Shown: piece after piece, positions 37,101-45,475 of the stretch
Numbering within the stretch: position 1 is the first letter of the stretch
How the letters are laid out: each line of letters starts with the position of its first letter
Assembly (NCBI RefSeq): GCF_000702945.1
Contig: NZ_JNLE01000003.1
Location: 2,403,501 to 2,467,500 of the forward strand
Direction of reading: 5' to 3'
Length of the DNA: 64,000 bases
Source of the DNA: Clostridium sp. KNHs205
GTDB lineage: Bacteria; Bacillota; Clostridia; Lachnospirales; Lachnospiraceae
Position numbers and translations under genes: made by a program
Notes under the pieces: model-generated
What the model was told of the DNA's origin: nothing
Databases searched by the model: none
The model's input: only the letters and a program-made list of their open reading frames with translations

Positions 37101-39974
37101 ACTAAATTATTAAATGATGTTAATGACATTGATAGGAGAAAAAATCTGGATTCGGAAACTTCAGCCACATACAACTCCGCAATCCATGATCCTTCCATGA
37201 ATATTGCAATCGTTGGCATGTCCGGTATGTTTCCGGGAGCAGCTACCTTAACTGAGTACTGGGAAAATCTATGCAGTGGTAAAAATTCTGTCACAGAAAT
37301 TGACCGATGGAAACTGGACAGCTTTTATGATCCCGATCCCCAGGTACCCAACAAGAGCTATATCAAAACATCGGGTATGTTAGCCGATGCAGATAAGTTT
37401 GATCCTTTATTCTTTAACATTTCCCCCAGAGAAGCCGAGCTAATGGACCCACAGCAAAGGATATTTTTGCAGGAAGCCTGGAAGGCATTGGAGGATGCGG
37501 GATTTTCAGATGAATATCTGGATGAAAGGAAATGCGGAGTATATGTAGGCTGCAATGATAGTTATTATATGCAGCTTATAGAAGAGAGCGGGATTGAGAA
37601 AAGCAATTATGTATTTACCGGCAATACCCTTCCTATTTTATCTGCAAGGATCTCCTATTTGCTTAATTTACGAGGCCCCAGCATGGTAGTGACCACTGCC
37701 TGTTCCTCCTCCCTGGTGGCACTCCATCAGGCCTGCGCAAGTATTATTTCGGGAGATTCAGAAATAGCAATAGCCGGTGGGGTCAATGTATTCCCTACAC
37801 CTTATTTCCATACGATCGCAAGCAGCACGGGTATGCTTTCCTATAACGATAAGTGCCGTCCTTTTGACAACAAGGCGGACGGCTTTATTCCTGCGGAGGG
37901 AGTCGGAGCAGTAGTGCTTAAGAAGCTTGATAAAGCCCTGGAAGACGGTGACCATATTTACAGCGTCATCCTTGGTACCGGAATTAATCAGGATGGAAAA
38001 AGCAACGGAATCACTGCTCCCAGTGCCCCTTCCCAGGCGGCACTGGAATATGAGGTCTATAGTAAATATAAGATTAACCCGGAAAACATCAGCTATATTG
38101 AAGCCCATGGTACAGGTACTAAATTAGGTGATCCCATTGAAATAGAAGCACTCAGCGAGTCCTTCCGTAAGTTTACGGATAAAAAACAATTCTGTGCAAT
38201 CGGTGCGGTAAAGGCAAATATCGGACATGCACTGGAGGCTTCAGGTATGGCAAGTTTAATGAAGGTCCTGTTATGCATGAAATATAAGAAACTTGTCCCC
38301 AGTATAAACTATGAGACCGGAAATGAGTTCATCTCATTTAAGGATAGCCCGGTATATGTAAATACAGAATTAAAACCCTGGACCACAACAGATGGAATAC
38401 CCAGAACTGCTGCAATCAGTGCCTTTGGTATCAGCGGTACCAACAGTCATATGGTAATGAAAGAATATCTGGAAGAGCCAATTAATAAACCGGTGGCCTT
38501 ACCCTATTATCTCGTGACAGTATCGGCAAAGACAGAAGCAGCATTACGGCTTAAGTTAACCGATATGGCAAACTGGCTGTCAGCAGATGATAATGCTCAT
38601 TCTCTGGGGGATATAGCATATACACTGCTGCTGGGAAGAAGCCATTTTTCCTACAGGGCAGCTTTTGTTGTTAAATCCATAGCTGAATTGGTTCAGAAAC
38701 TGAAACTTGCAATAAATCAATCACCGGCTGGTAAAATACTTGTTGGTGATTATATCAGTACGAATTTCAGGCCGGAACCAGGGGAGCAAAAGTCGGGTAA
38801 TGAATTAGCAGAGGAACTTCGTGTAGCGATACCCGGGGAAGCGGAATATGAGGAGAAGCTTGCACATTTAGGAGTTTTGTATGTAAAGGGCTATTCTCTG
38901 GATTGGGGCTTACTCTATGTTTCAAAGAATCATAGGAAAGTTTCCCTGCCCACCTACCCCTTTGCCAAAGAAAGGTATTGGATAGAAAGCAACACAGCTG
39001 TACCTGCTGTGAATCGAAATATTTCCCGGGAGCTTCATCCCCTTCTTGGGAATAACACATCAACACTGAAGGAACAAAAATATACAACCTTGTTTGAAGG
39101 CGAGGAAGATTTCATAAAAGACCATGAGATAAACGGCAAAAAAATCATGCCAGGTGCAGCGTATATTGAGATGGTCCGTGCAGGCGGTGAAATAGCAGCT
39201 GAGTTACCAGTAAAAAGTATAAAAAATATTATATGGGGTATGCCTGTTGTAATTACGGACAACAAAGAAGTTAATCTCGGATTAAGTATAGAAGACAGTG
39301 AGGTAGCATTTGAAATCTATACAAAAGATGGGAGAGAACGTTTGACACATGCCCAGGGTGTTCTGGAGTTTGAGGAAAATACATCAGCGGATATTCTTTT
39401 AAATCATAAGCTGGAGCTGGAGATGATACAGAGCAGATGTGAAAGAGTTGTAACGGGAGCTTCGTGTTATGATTCTTTTAGGGCAAGGAGTCTTAATTAC
39501 GGTCAAAGCTTTCAGGTAATACAAGAGCTTTACAGCAATTCAGAGGAGGCGCTGGCATATCTTAAGCTTCCGGCTACCCTTTCCCATAGTTTTTATAAGT
39601 ATGGAATACATCCCTCCATACTTGACGGTGCTTTACAAACAGCCATTGGGTTAGCCGCTTATCTGGAGTTTGATTCTAAAGCTGCTTTTGTTCCTTTTTT
39701 CATTCAGGAAATCCAGCTCTTTAAACCCTTGAAACCGGAGTGTTATGCTCATGTTATTAAAGTAAATGAGTCCATAAAGAATAATTCGTTTACCTTTAAC
39801 ATTTCCATCACAGATAAGAAGGGTGAAATCCTGGCTCTCATCGAGGGCTACAATATAAGGGAGCTTAGGAAGGAAAAAGAGAAGGATAATACACTGGAGC
39901 TGCTGGAACAACTGGAAAATGGAACCTTAACCCCAAGGGAAGTGGAAAAATTGATGGAGGAAGCCAATGAGTGA
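31182..39974 (+). CDS. Trans-AT polyketide synthase 3: ACP-ACP-KS-KR-cMT-ACP-KS-DH
   Basis: 2930 aa from ATG 31182 (AAAAGGA 9 nt upstream). Tandem ACPs with Ser41 and Ser138 (both YGIDSVM) are roughly 86% identical by eye. KS1 (about 282-710): Cys457 in DTLCSSS, His592, His632. KR (about 930-1390): GGTGGIG 1166-1172, Tyr1307, INWGYWG type. C-methyltransferase (about 1440-1800): ILEIGAGTGGTS near 1613 and NVLHAT. ACP Ser1875. KS2 (about 2008-2430): Cys2174, His2309, His2349. DH (about 2610-2905): His2648, Asp2815. The C-terminal helix LEQLENGTLTPREVEKLMEE looks like a docking element; the KR and ACP of this module are on protein 4. It installs one alpha-methyl group. Confidence 0.96.
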   Translation: MKENIKERAMPYFKELLSAELKVPVHKIEEDVPMEEYGIDSVMVMQMTDKLEETFGSLPKTLFFEYQTIGELTEYFMSEYQQKLKDILGIQKKGSNTEISISKESTALYFKELLSEELKVPRHKIEDDVPMEEYGIDSVMIMQMTDKLEEAFGVLPKTLFFEYRTIEEITEYFMVEHQQKLQEILGSASNGKPELRINTDSDNGKGTGNEDEVDKETYIDIHLNKNQDNNNHRTNDFDKGFTYEEEYIPFITGTEKRNQKRRFPSFKQEEKEIKQEKNKFTEIAIIGLGGKYPQAEDLNEYWENLKAGRNCITEIPEERWDYKAYYDRDKQREGKVNSKWGGFLDGVYQFDPLFFNISPHEAEIIDPQERLFLTCVHETLEDAGYTKEACSRYRENGMEGNIGVFVGALFEEYQLYGAQEQAQGNMIALNGSLSSIANRVSYYFNFHGPSMAVDTLCSSSLTAIHLACQSLQKGDCEMAVAGGVNVTLHPNKYILLGQNNFLSSKGLCESFGDGGDGYVPGEGVGAILLKPLDKAIAEGDHIYGVIKSTAINHGGKTNGYTVPNPNAQAEVIRRAYKKADINPRAIGYIEAHGTGTALGDPIEISGLNKVFSEYTEDRQFCRIGSVKSNIGHCESAAGIAGITKILLQMKYGYLVPSLHSRILNPGIDFNNSPFKVQQELEPWTRCTLSLNGETKEYPLTAGISSFGAGGSNAHIVIEEYIKPALPVNTGKLSQQIYVFSARDEKRLKEYAAKHQSYIATCNDKAEGDRDSLFQNMAYTLQVGREVMQERIAIVAADLEEVKKKLQDFINGEEYIPNLYQGNTKMLTLKEVFEGAASEEFVKALIKSREFDKLAGLWVTGVAIDWHWLYADVSFPQLISIPTYPFAKGEYSLAKPVVVHEKLHDRKESVELVTEADDFFYIPRWERMKASERNTDSIIKSRKVLFILNEASEAISNEVEKLYKDQEVIKAKLDTWAERISPKEYKLDYTSLASFEKLLAEAKDIDTFIYFGGITAGEFDSNALDYLDLVQEQSVMSLYRLIKAMINSGYESRNITFKLVTNNVHKILPEDICLPYAGGAFGLMKSAEKEFPNWQVSGFDIDLSGEGILSQEKEAALQSVVCDNLSISKSEIVIRDKVSYIRRIYPVKLSRQNAAGLKENGAYVIIGGTGGIGMELSLHIAKKYHGKLVLTGRREINQEIEGKVKQIEALGGKAVYVRGDITDPESMREVFRAAKDRFGKINGVIHSALVLQDQSLRNMEEETLKRVLAPKVMGSVVLHNVVKEENLDFLMYFSSGQTFIGNQGQSNYSAACAFTDSFALYENEVLGYPVKLINWGYWGEVGIVAGEEYSRRLSANGIYPIQTQEGIDGIEKILSSQAAQTLAIKASEGVLKNIGVDLNLKVSAYKQEDNSVSTEILRKEDLPELGKDRLLIIDKSFKELRKFTALILLDAFQKKGIFSQKEQLYSLADLKKEVQLLEKYNRLFDSMLNILEKDGVIIRTESDILRVSERIENEVLKSKLLQIEEEKVSLSELYPMVIPYLELLWTCSRHFWEILSGECPATDIVFPGSSMKLVERIYNGNEVSDYMNEIITWAVNAYIEKRLQSLRGNEKIKILEIGAGTGGTSRTVFKGIRKYGERLQYDFTDISEAFLKYGKESFGAENPYVRFRTLNVEKDILSQGYVQGEFDLIIATNVLHATANINNTVKNAKVLLKNSGWLILNENTKVEEVATLTFGLLDGWWLFEDESSRMKGSPLLNNPMWRKLLLEEGYRNVKHFGQPDQEDIYLHQNVIISESDGEVKLPVKKEAVKGPVIKPLKEVEENLVNQSLPFNNDQKDNRNTEQFVEAAILDCLAVVLKINKEELDINTPYKEYGVDSILSGQIISKINEKLGIELNSTALFNYPTTLKLKEYIFKQYHNQIQLDFKLNKLEEDESNGKVKDCNGEDSRNSENFRNVEDYRDGEYNSNSKEYLGRNTKLLNDVNDIDRRKNLDSETSATYNSAIHDPSMNIAIVGMSGMFPGAATLTEYWENLCSGKNSVTEIDRWKLDSFYDPDPQVPNKSYIKTSGMLADADKFDPLFFNISPREAELMDPQQRIFLQEAWKALEDAGFSDEYLDERKCGVYVGCNDSYYMQLIEESGIEKSNYVFTGNTLPILSARISYLLNLRGPSMVVTTACSSSLVALHQACASIISGDSEIAIAGGVNVFPTPYFHTIASSTGMLSYNDKCRPFDNKADGFIPAEGVGAVVLKKLDKALEDGDHIYSVILGTGINQDGKSNGITAPSAPSQAALEYEVYSKYKINPENISYIEAHGTGTKLGDPIEIEALSESFRKFTDKKQFCAIGAVKANIGHALEASGMASLMKVLLCMKYKKLVPSINYETGNEFISFKDSPVYVNTELKPWTTTDGIPRTAAISAFGISGTNSHMVMKEYLEEPINKPVALPYYLVTVSAKTEAALRLKLTDMANWLSADDNAHSLGDIAYTLLLGRSHFSYRAAFVVKSIAELVQKLKLAINQSPAGKILVGDYISTNFRPEPGEQKSGNELAEELRVAIPGEAEYEEKLAHLGVLYVKGYSLDWGLLYVSKNHRKVSLPTYPFAKERYWIESNTAVPAVNRNISRELHPLLGNNTSTLKEQKYTTLFEGEEDFIKDHEINGKKIMPGAAYIEMVRAGGEIAAELPVKSIKNIIWGMPVVITDNKEVNLGLSIEDSEVAFEIYTKDGRERLTHAQGVLEFEENTSADILLNHKLELEMIQSRCERVVTGASCYDSFRARSLNYGQSFQVIQELYSNSEEALAYLKLPATLSHSFYKYGIHPSILDGALQTAIGLAAYLEFDSKAAFVPFFIQEIQLFKPLKPECYAHVIKVNESIKNNSFTFNISITDKKGEILALIEGYNIRELRKEKEKDNTLELLEQLENGTLTPREVEKLMEEANE

Positions 39975-42900
39975 GGAGTATCTTAGCAGAAGTGAAATAT
40001 TAAAGCTGATAGCAGAGAAGAAAATTACTGCAAAGGAAGGCTTGCGTTTATTGAAGGAAACTAAGCCCTGGAACGAAGTGCAAAATCAGGACTCTCCTTC
40101 TGTTACCAAAACCTTTCAGCCATGTTGGGAGAAAAGTGAGATAAGCAATGAGATAAAAAACTCTGAGAACCAGGACAATACGTTATTAAATAATATAATT
40201 CTCTTTGATTACAACGGTGATACAAGAAATGCATTCATTGCTGATCCTGAGCTGGAAGCTTCACCTGTTATCCTTGTAACACCCGGGGAAAAATTCTACA
40301 AATTCGATGCTTATACTTATGAAATTAATCCATCGGAGAAAGAAGATTATAACCGGTTATTTGAAAATTTACTGGAAGAGGACATATTGCCGGAAAGAAT
40401 TGTTCATCTCTGGGCAAAAACGCAATTTCCTGCAGCAGAGGTCGGGATTACCCATCAGCTTTTAGTAAGCTTTTACTCTTTACTGTTTATTACCCAGGCG
40501 TTATTACAGGTAAAAATAAAAAATCAGCTTAGATTACTCTTTTTTTATGAATCCCAAGGTAAAAATGAACCCCTTTCTGCGGCAATAAGTGGTTTTGCTA
40601 AAACAATATATTTAGAAAATCCCAATTATACTTATAAGGTCATTGCAGTTGTTCAGGAAGCAACGGAAGAAGACTCAGTACCACAGAAAGAAAATGATAA
40701 GCTGAACGCCAGGCTTAAAATGATAACCAGAGAGCTCATCAGCAGCCAGAAGGAGACAGAGATCAGCTATCATGCCGGAAACAGATATAAAAGGAAGTTC
40801 CAGGAAATCCAACTGCCGCCCTTACAGGAAGACCAGCTGCAGATAAAGCAGCAGGGAACCTATCTCATCACAGGAGGTACCGGCGGTATTGGAATGATTA
40901 TAGCCCGCTATCTGGCAGAGTATTTTCAGGGAAACATTATTCTGACAGGCCGTTCCATATTAAGTGCTTTAAAGAAGCAGGAGTTAGAAGAATTAAAAAG
41001 GCTAGGCGCAGACGTTATATATCTTCGAGCCGATGTAAGTAAAAAAGATGATGTCAATTATCTGTTGGAAGCGGGGACTTCCAAATTCGGACCGATAAAC
41101 GGAATCTTTCATTGTGCCGGGGTATTTCAGGATACTCTGGCACTTAATAAACAGCAGGAAACGATTGAAGAAGTATTTGGCCCTAAAATATATGGCTCCA
41201 TTTATATCAGCGAAAGGTTAAAAAGTTATCCCGTAGATTTTTTGGTATTCTTTTCCGGATTGGCTGGTACCTTCGGCAATGTCGGTCAAATAGATTATTC
41301 CTATGCCAACGCTTTTCTAGATCATTATGCCGGGTATCTTAAGAAGGAGCTTCCAGACACCAGAATCAGAGCCATTAACTGGCCTTTATGGGAAAATGGC
41401 GGTATGCAGATTGAACAGCAGCAAAAAGAGTGGTTATGGGAAAACTACGGGCTGCAGGCAATTGGTAATGAAAAAGGGATGGAAGTTTTACTAAGAGCTC
41501 TAAACAGCCCTTATGAGCAGATAATTGTAGTCCAGACAGAAAAAGATAAACTTGAAATAATAGACGGTCTTCTAAAGGGAGCAGTGAAGGAAGCAGACTC
41601 AGCTAAAACAGACCTTGTAACGACCCCTGCTGATTTGAGTGAAGTTACAGAGAATTATCTGAAAAAGATTCTGTCGGAAGAATTAAAGTTAGCCGAAAGC
41701 AGCTTTATTTCCACAGAACCCTGGGAGAAATATGGCATCAATTCCATGTCCATTGTAAAAATGACAAATAAGATTGAGAAGGATTTTGGGCCTGTCTCAA
41801 AAACTTTATTTTTTGAATATCAGAATCTTCAGGAATTAGTTCAATACTTTACAGAAAGCTATAAAGAAATCCTTCTGGATAAATTGCTTCCTAATGTGCA
41901 GAAAGATTCTAAGCCCTTAGCAGGTTCATCTGAACAGGGAAAAGATACAAAGAAAGAAAAGAGAATTGGGAAGAATCGATTTTTTAATGTATCTGCAAGC
42001 AGTGACCCAGAAAGAGCGATTGAGAGTAACTGTGTGCTGGCTAATAAAGCCCCAGACATACCTTCTGTAAGCCCTGCTGTAAACAGCAGAATAATCAATA
42101 ACCGAAATGCTGATGATATTGCTATTATCGGTATAAGCGGCAAATACCCTATGGCAGAGAATCTGGAGGAATTCTGGGAAAATCTGAAAAAGGGTATGGA
42201 CTGTATTACGGAAATTCCTCAGGAGCGATGGGATTACCAAAAATATTACAATAAGGAAAAGGGTATAAAAGACAAGGCATACAGTAAATGGGGAGGTTTC
42301 TTATCAGATTATGATATGTTTGACCCGCTGTTTTTTGGCATTACCCCAAGGGACGCTGAAATGATGGACCCCCAGGAGCGTTTATTTCTGGAAGTAACCT
42401 GGCAGGCAATGGAAGATGCAGGTTATAATCTGGAGAAGCTAAAGGGATATGAGGTCGGTGTTTATGTAGGTGTTATGTATGGTCATTATCAGATGTTCGG
42501 TGCGGAGGAGACTCTTTACGGAAACCCTTTGGCTCTAAGCTCTTCTTATGCTTCCATTGCAAACAGGGTATCCTATACCCTTGATTTAACCGGACCCAGT
42601 ATTGCTATTGATACAATGTGTTCTTCTTCCCTGACTACCATACATTTTGCCTGTGAGAGCATACACAGCGGAGAATGCCAGATGGCTGTTGCCGGCGGAG
42701 TGAATCTTACCATACATCCGACCAAGCATCAATATCTATGTGCCAACAACTTTGCTTCCACAGACGGCAGATGCAGAAGCTTTGGAGAAGGAGGAGACGG
42801 CTATGTACCAGGGGAGGGGGTTGGCGCTTTAATATTAAAATCTCTAAGTCAGGCGGAAGCTGATGGAGATCATATCTATGCTGTAATAAAGGCAAGTTCC

Positions 42901-45450
42901 ATTAATCATGGCGGAAGAACCAACGGCTATACAGTGCCAAATCCTAAAAGACAGAGTGAGCTTATAGCAAAAACATTAGAAAAGGCAAACATAAATCCAA
43001 GAGCAATCAGTTATCTGGAAGCTCATGGGACCGGAACTTCTCTTGGAGATCCTATTGAGATTACAGGACTTACCAAAGCCTTTACAAAATACACCGGAGA
43101 GAAACAGTATTGTGCCATCGGATCGGTAAAATCCAATATTGGTCACGGGGAAGCAGCCGCCGGAATAGCCGGTATAACGAAAATAATATTGCAGATGAAG
43201 CATAAGCAGCTGGTCCCAACTTTACATAGCGAAGCTACAAATCCTAATATTGATTTTAAAAACACCCCCTTCTACCTACAAAGAGGCTGTTCCCAATGGG
43301 CACAGCCAGCAGTTGAAATAGAGGGAGAAGTAAAAAAATGCCCGAGAATAGCCGGAATAAGTGCCTTTGGTGCAGGCGGCTCCAATGCCCATATTATTTT
43401 GGAAGAATACACAGAAAAGGAGCCGGCTGATGAAGGTACAGCCAAACCTCAGCTTATTATTTTATCTGCACGTAATAAGGATAGATTGAAACAATATGCA
43501 AAAGCCCTGTGTGTTTATATTGAAAATCTCAATGGCAAAACTGAGGATGGAAAGAGCGTTCTAACCCAGGAACGTAACATACATAACCTTATATGCGGAC
43601 TAACTGCGCAGCTGCTTCAGGTTGAGGCTTTGGAGGTTGAAAAGGTGGGAGCATTTTCGGAGCTTAATTTAGATATTGTTAAACTGAATCTCCTTGTGGA
43701 AAGAATCAATCAGAAGCTCAATATCGATGTGACGGTAAGAGAAGTACTGGAAAATCCTACAGTCGACAGCATTGCCGCATACCTTAATGACAGGTATCCG
43801 AGCCAGATTAAGAACACCGGATTCTTAGATGAAACGCAGGAAAGTGATGATACCTGGACGCAGCCTGTTAAAATGAGGGAGATAGCATACACCTTACAGA
43901 CAGGGCGGGAGGAAAAAGATTACCGGCTTGCTGTTATTGCAACAGATACAAAGGAATTACACCAAAAATTAATCGATTTCCTGAAGGACAGGAATGAAAA
44001 TTATAGTTTTGTAACAGGCAGTATCACGGAGAAGAAGGATATTTCAAATAAGGCTTTCAATGCTGCCCATATAGAAGAAGGCTTTCAAAAGGAAGATTAC
44101 ATGGAATTAGCACAACGATGGGTAACGGGAGCAAAGATAGACTGGAATTTATTTTATGCAGACAAAAAACCAAAAGCGCTGTCTCTACCGACCTATCCCT
44201 TTGAGAAGAAAAGATACTGGTATAACAGTTTTCAAAAAAAGCCGGAAACGAAGGAGAGAATTCCTGATGAAAGAATTCTTCAGGAGAGAACACCTGCTGA
44301 TAGAATTTCTTTTGAGAGAATTCTTCAAGAGAGAACACCTGCCGATGGAATTCCTTTTGAGAGAATTCTTCAAGAGAGAACACCTGCCGATGGAATTCCT
44401 GCCGAGAGATTACTCCAAGAGAGAGTTCCCAAAGAAAGCAGCCAGGTCGCAAATGCCAATACTCATAATGAAATTGTTTCCAACGGGTTTGAACAAGAGC
44501 TGGATTTTGGGTATGCGGAAAGCAATTATAAAGGAAACGAAGTATCCTTACAAATAATAGAGGAATCCATAGCCTTAATAACCATGCAGGACGAAAAAAA
44601 CAGGAATATGTTTGCTGAAAATCTTGTCTTGGGATTAATGGCTAAATTTGCTCAGATTAAAAAGGATTCCAGAATAAAAGCAATCATTGTTACCGGCTAT
44701 GAGAATATATTCAGTATGGGCGGGACCCAGGAACAGCTGTTAAATATTGCAGATCAGAAGAACAGTTTTACGGATGCACCCTTTTTGTACCGGGGACTTT
44801 TAGAAGCACCTGTTCCTGTTATTACGGCTATACAGGGACATGCAGCCGGCGGCGGCTTACTCTTTGGTTTATTCGGTGATCTTGTAATAATGGCAAAAGA
44901 AGGTATTTACAGCGCCGTATTTGCAAAATATGGATTTACTCCCGGTATGGGAGCTACCTATATATTAAAGGAGAAATTCGGCATCAATCTGTCTTCGGAA
45001 ATGATGTACACAGCCAAGTCTTACTCCGGGGAGGAATTATACCAAAAGGGAGCAAGGGTTACTTTTACAAAGAGCAGGGATGTTTTAAAAGAAGCCTTAA
45101 ATATTGCAAGATCCTTATCGGAAAAACCCTTAATTACCTTAAAGACCTTAAAGAGTGATCTGGCAGGAAAGATATTAAAGGAATTACCGGAGTATATCAG
45201 GCAGGAAAATCTCATGCACCGGCAAACCTTTACCAAACCGGAAGTAAAGGAAAGAATCCGTCATTTTTATCTGGAGGATAAAGCTTTTCATACTGCCTTA
45301 AAACCGGAGGGTGACAGGATGGAAGCTGAAGAGAAAAAATCAGACTTTACAGCAGACCTGGGTAAAATGCTGGAAGCCTTAGAAGCAGGAAAGATTACAC
45401 CGGAGGAGGCAGTTTTGTTCCGGCACAGGGTTGAAAGAATAAGGGAATAA
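39967..45450 (+). CDS. Trans-AT polyketide synthase 4: KR-ACP-KS-[pseudo-ACP]-ECH
   Basis: 1827 aa, overlapping PKS 3 by 8 bp. An N-terminal docking helix pair (ILKLIAEKKITAKEGLRLLKE) precedes the KR (about 60-560; GGTGGIG 303-309, Tyr444). ACP Ser593 in GINSMS. KS (about 715-1145): Cys885 in DTMCSSS, His1020, His1060. An ACP-like insertion (about 1203-1280) in the post-KS linker has Ile1237 where the phosphopantetheine Ser should be. A 15-aa repeat linker follows. Residues about 1531-1775 are an enoyl-CoA hydratase domain (VPVITAIQGHAAGGG; FTPGMGATYIL), PksI-like, expected to finish beta-branch formation. It ends with a docking element (LEALEAGKITPEEAVLF). The next protein starts with two ACPs, as usual for a beta-branching site. 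Confidence 0.95.
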   Translation: MSEEYLSRSEILKLIAEKKITAKEGLRLLKETKPWNEVQNQDSPSVTKTFQPCWEKSEISNEIKNSENQDNTLLNNIILFDYNGDTRNAFIADPELEASPVILVTPGEKFYKFDAYTYEINPSEKEDYNRLFENLLEEDILPERIVHLWAKTQFPAAEVGITHQLLVSFYSLLFITQALLQVKIKNQLRLLFFYESQGKNEPLSAAISGFAKTIYLENPNYTYKVIAVVQEATEEDSVPQKENDKLNARLKMITRELISSQKETEISYHAGNRYKRKFQEIQLPPLQEDQLQIKQQGTYLITGGTGGIGMIIARYLAEYFQGNIILTGRSILSALKKQELEELKRLGADVIYLRADVSKKDDVNYLLEAGTSKFGPINGIFHCAGVFQDTLALNKQQETIEEVFGPKIYGSIYISERLKSYPVDFLVFFSGLAGTFGNVGQIDYSYANAFLDHYAGYLKKELPDTRIRAINWPLWENGGMQIEQQQKEWLWENYGLQAIGNEKGMEVLLRALNSPYEQIIVVQTEKDKLEIIDGLLKGAVKEADSAKTDLVTTPADLSEVTENYLKKILSEELKLAESSFISTEPWEKYGINSMSIVKMTNKIEKDFGPVSKTLFFEYQNLQELVQYFTESYKEILLDKLLPNVQKDSKPLAGSSEQGKDTKKEKRIGKNRFFNVSASSDPERAIESNCVLANKAPDIPSVSPAVNSRIINNRNADDIAIIGISGKYPMAENLEEFWENLKKGMDCITEIPQERWDYQKYYNKEKGIKDKAYSKWGGFLSDYDMFDPLFFGITPRDAEMMDPQERLFLEVTWQAMEDAGYNLEKLKGYEVGVYVGVMYGHYQMFGAEETLYGNPLALSSSYASIANRVSYTLDLTGPSIAIDTMCSSSLTTIHFACESIHSGECQMAVAGGVNLTIHPTKHQYLCANNFASTDGRCRSFGEGGDGYVPGEGVGALILKSLSQAEADGDHIYAVIKASSINHGGRTNGYTVPNPKRQSELIAKTLEKANINPRAISYLEAHGTGTSLGDPIEITGLTKAFTKYTGEKQYCAIGSVKSNIGHGEAAAGIAGITKIILQMKHKQLVPTLHSEATNPNIDFKNTPFYLQRGCSQWAQPAVEIEGEVKKCPRIAGISAFGAGGSNAHIILEEYTEKEPADEGTAKPQLIILSARNKDRLKQYAKALCVYIENLNGKTEDGKSVLTQERNIHNLICGLTAQLLQVEALEVEKVGAFSELNLDIVKLNLLVERINQKLNIDVTVREVLENPTVDSIAAYLNDRYPSQIKNTGFLDETQESDDTWTQPVKMREIAYTLQTGREEKDYRLAVIATDTKELHQKLIDFLKDRNENYSFVTGSITEKKDISNKAFNAAHIEEGFQKEDYMELAQRWVTGAKIDWNLFYADKKPKALSLPTYPFEKKRYWYNSFQKKPETKERIPDERILQERTPADRISFERILQERTPADGIPFERILQERTPADGIPAERLLQERVPKESSQVANANTHNEIVSNGFEQELDFGYAESNYKGNEVSLQIIEESIALITMQDEKNRNMFAENLVLGLMAKFAQIKKDSRIKAIIVTGYENIFSMGGTQEQLLNIADQKNSFTDAPFLYRGLLEAPVPVITAIQGHAAGGGLLFGLFGDLVIMAKEGIYSAVFAKYGFTPGMGATYILKEKFGINLSSEMMYTAKSYSGEELYQKGARVTFTKSRDVLKEALNIARSLSEKPLITLKTLKSDLAGKILKELPEYIRQENLMHRQTFTKPEVKERIRHFYLEDKAFHTALKPEGDRMEAEEKKSDFTADLGKMLEALEAGKITPEEAVLFRHRVERIRE
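44269..44439 (+). repeat. 45-bp tandem repeat in the linker before the ECH domain
   Basis: Three full copies (44269-44313, 44314-44358, 44359-44403) and a partial fourth encode the 15-aa unit ERILQERTPADGIPF. The second and third copies are nearly identical at DNA level. It forms a charged, probably helical spacer between the KS side and the ECH domain. Confidence 0.9.
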
Positions 45451-45475
45451 AAATGAAATACTAAGGGGGTATTAG

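Noticed and set aside
44057-44452. Long minus-strand reading frames over the 45-bp repeats
   Set aside because: They mirror the repeat region of a clearly coding + strand PKS gene and have no ribosome site or recognisable protein.
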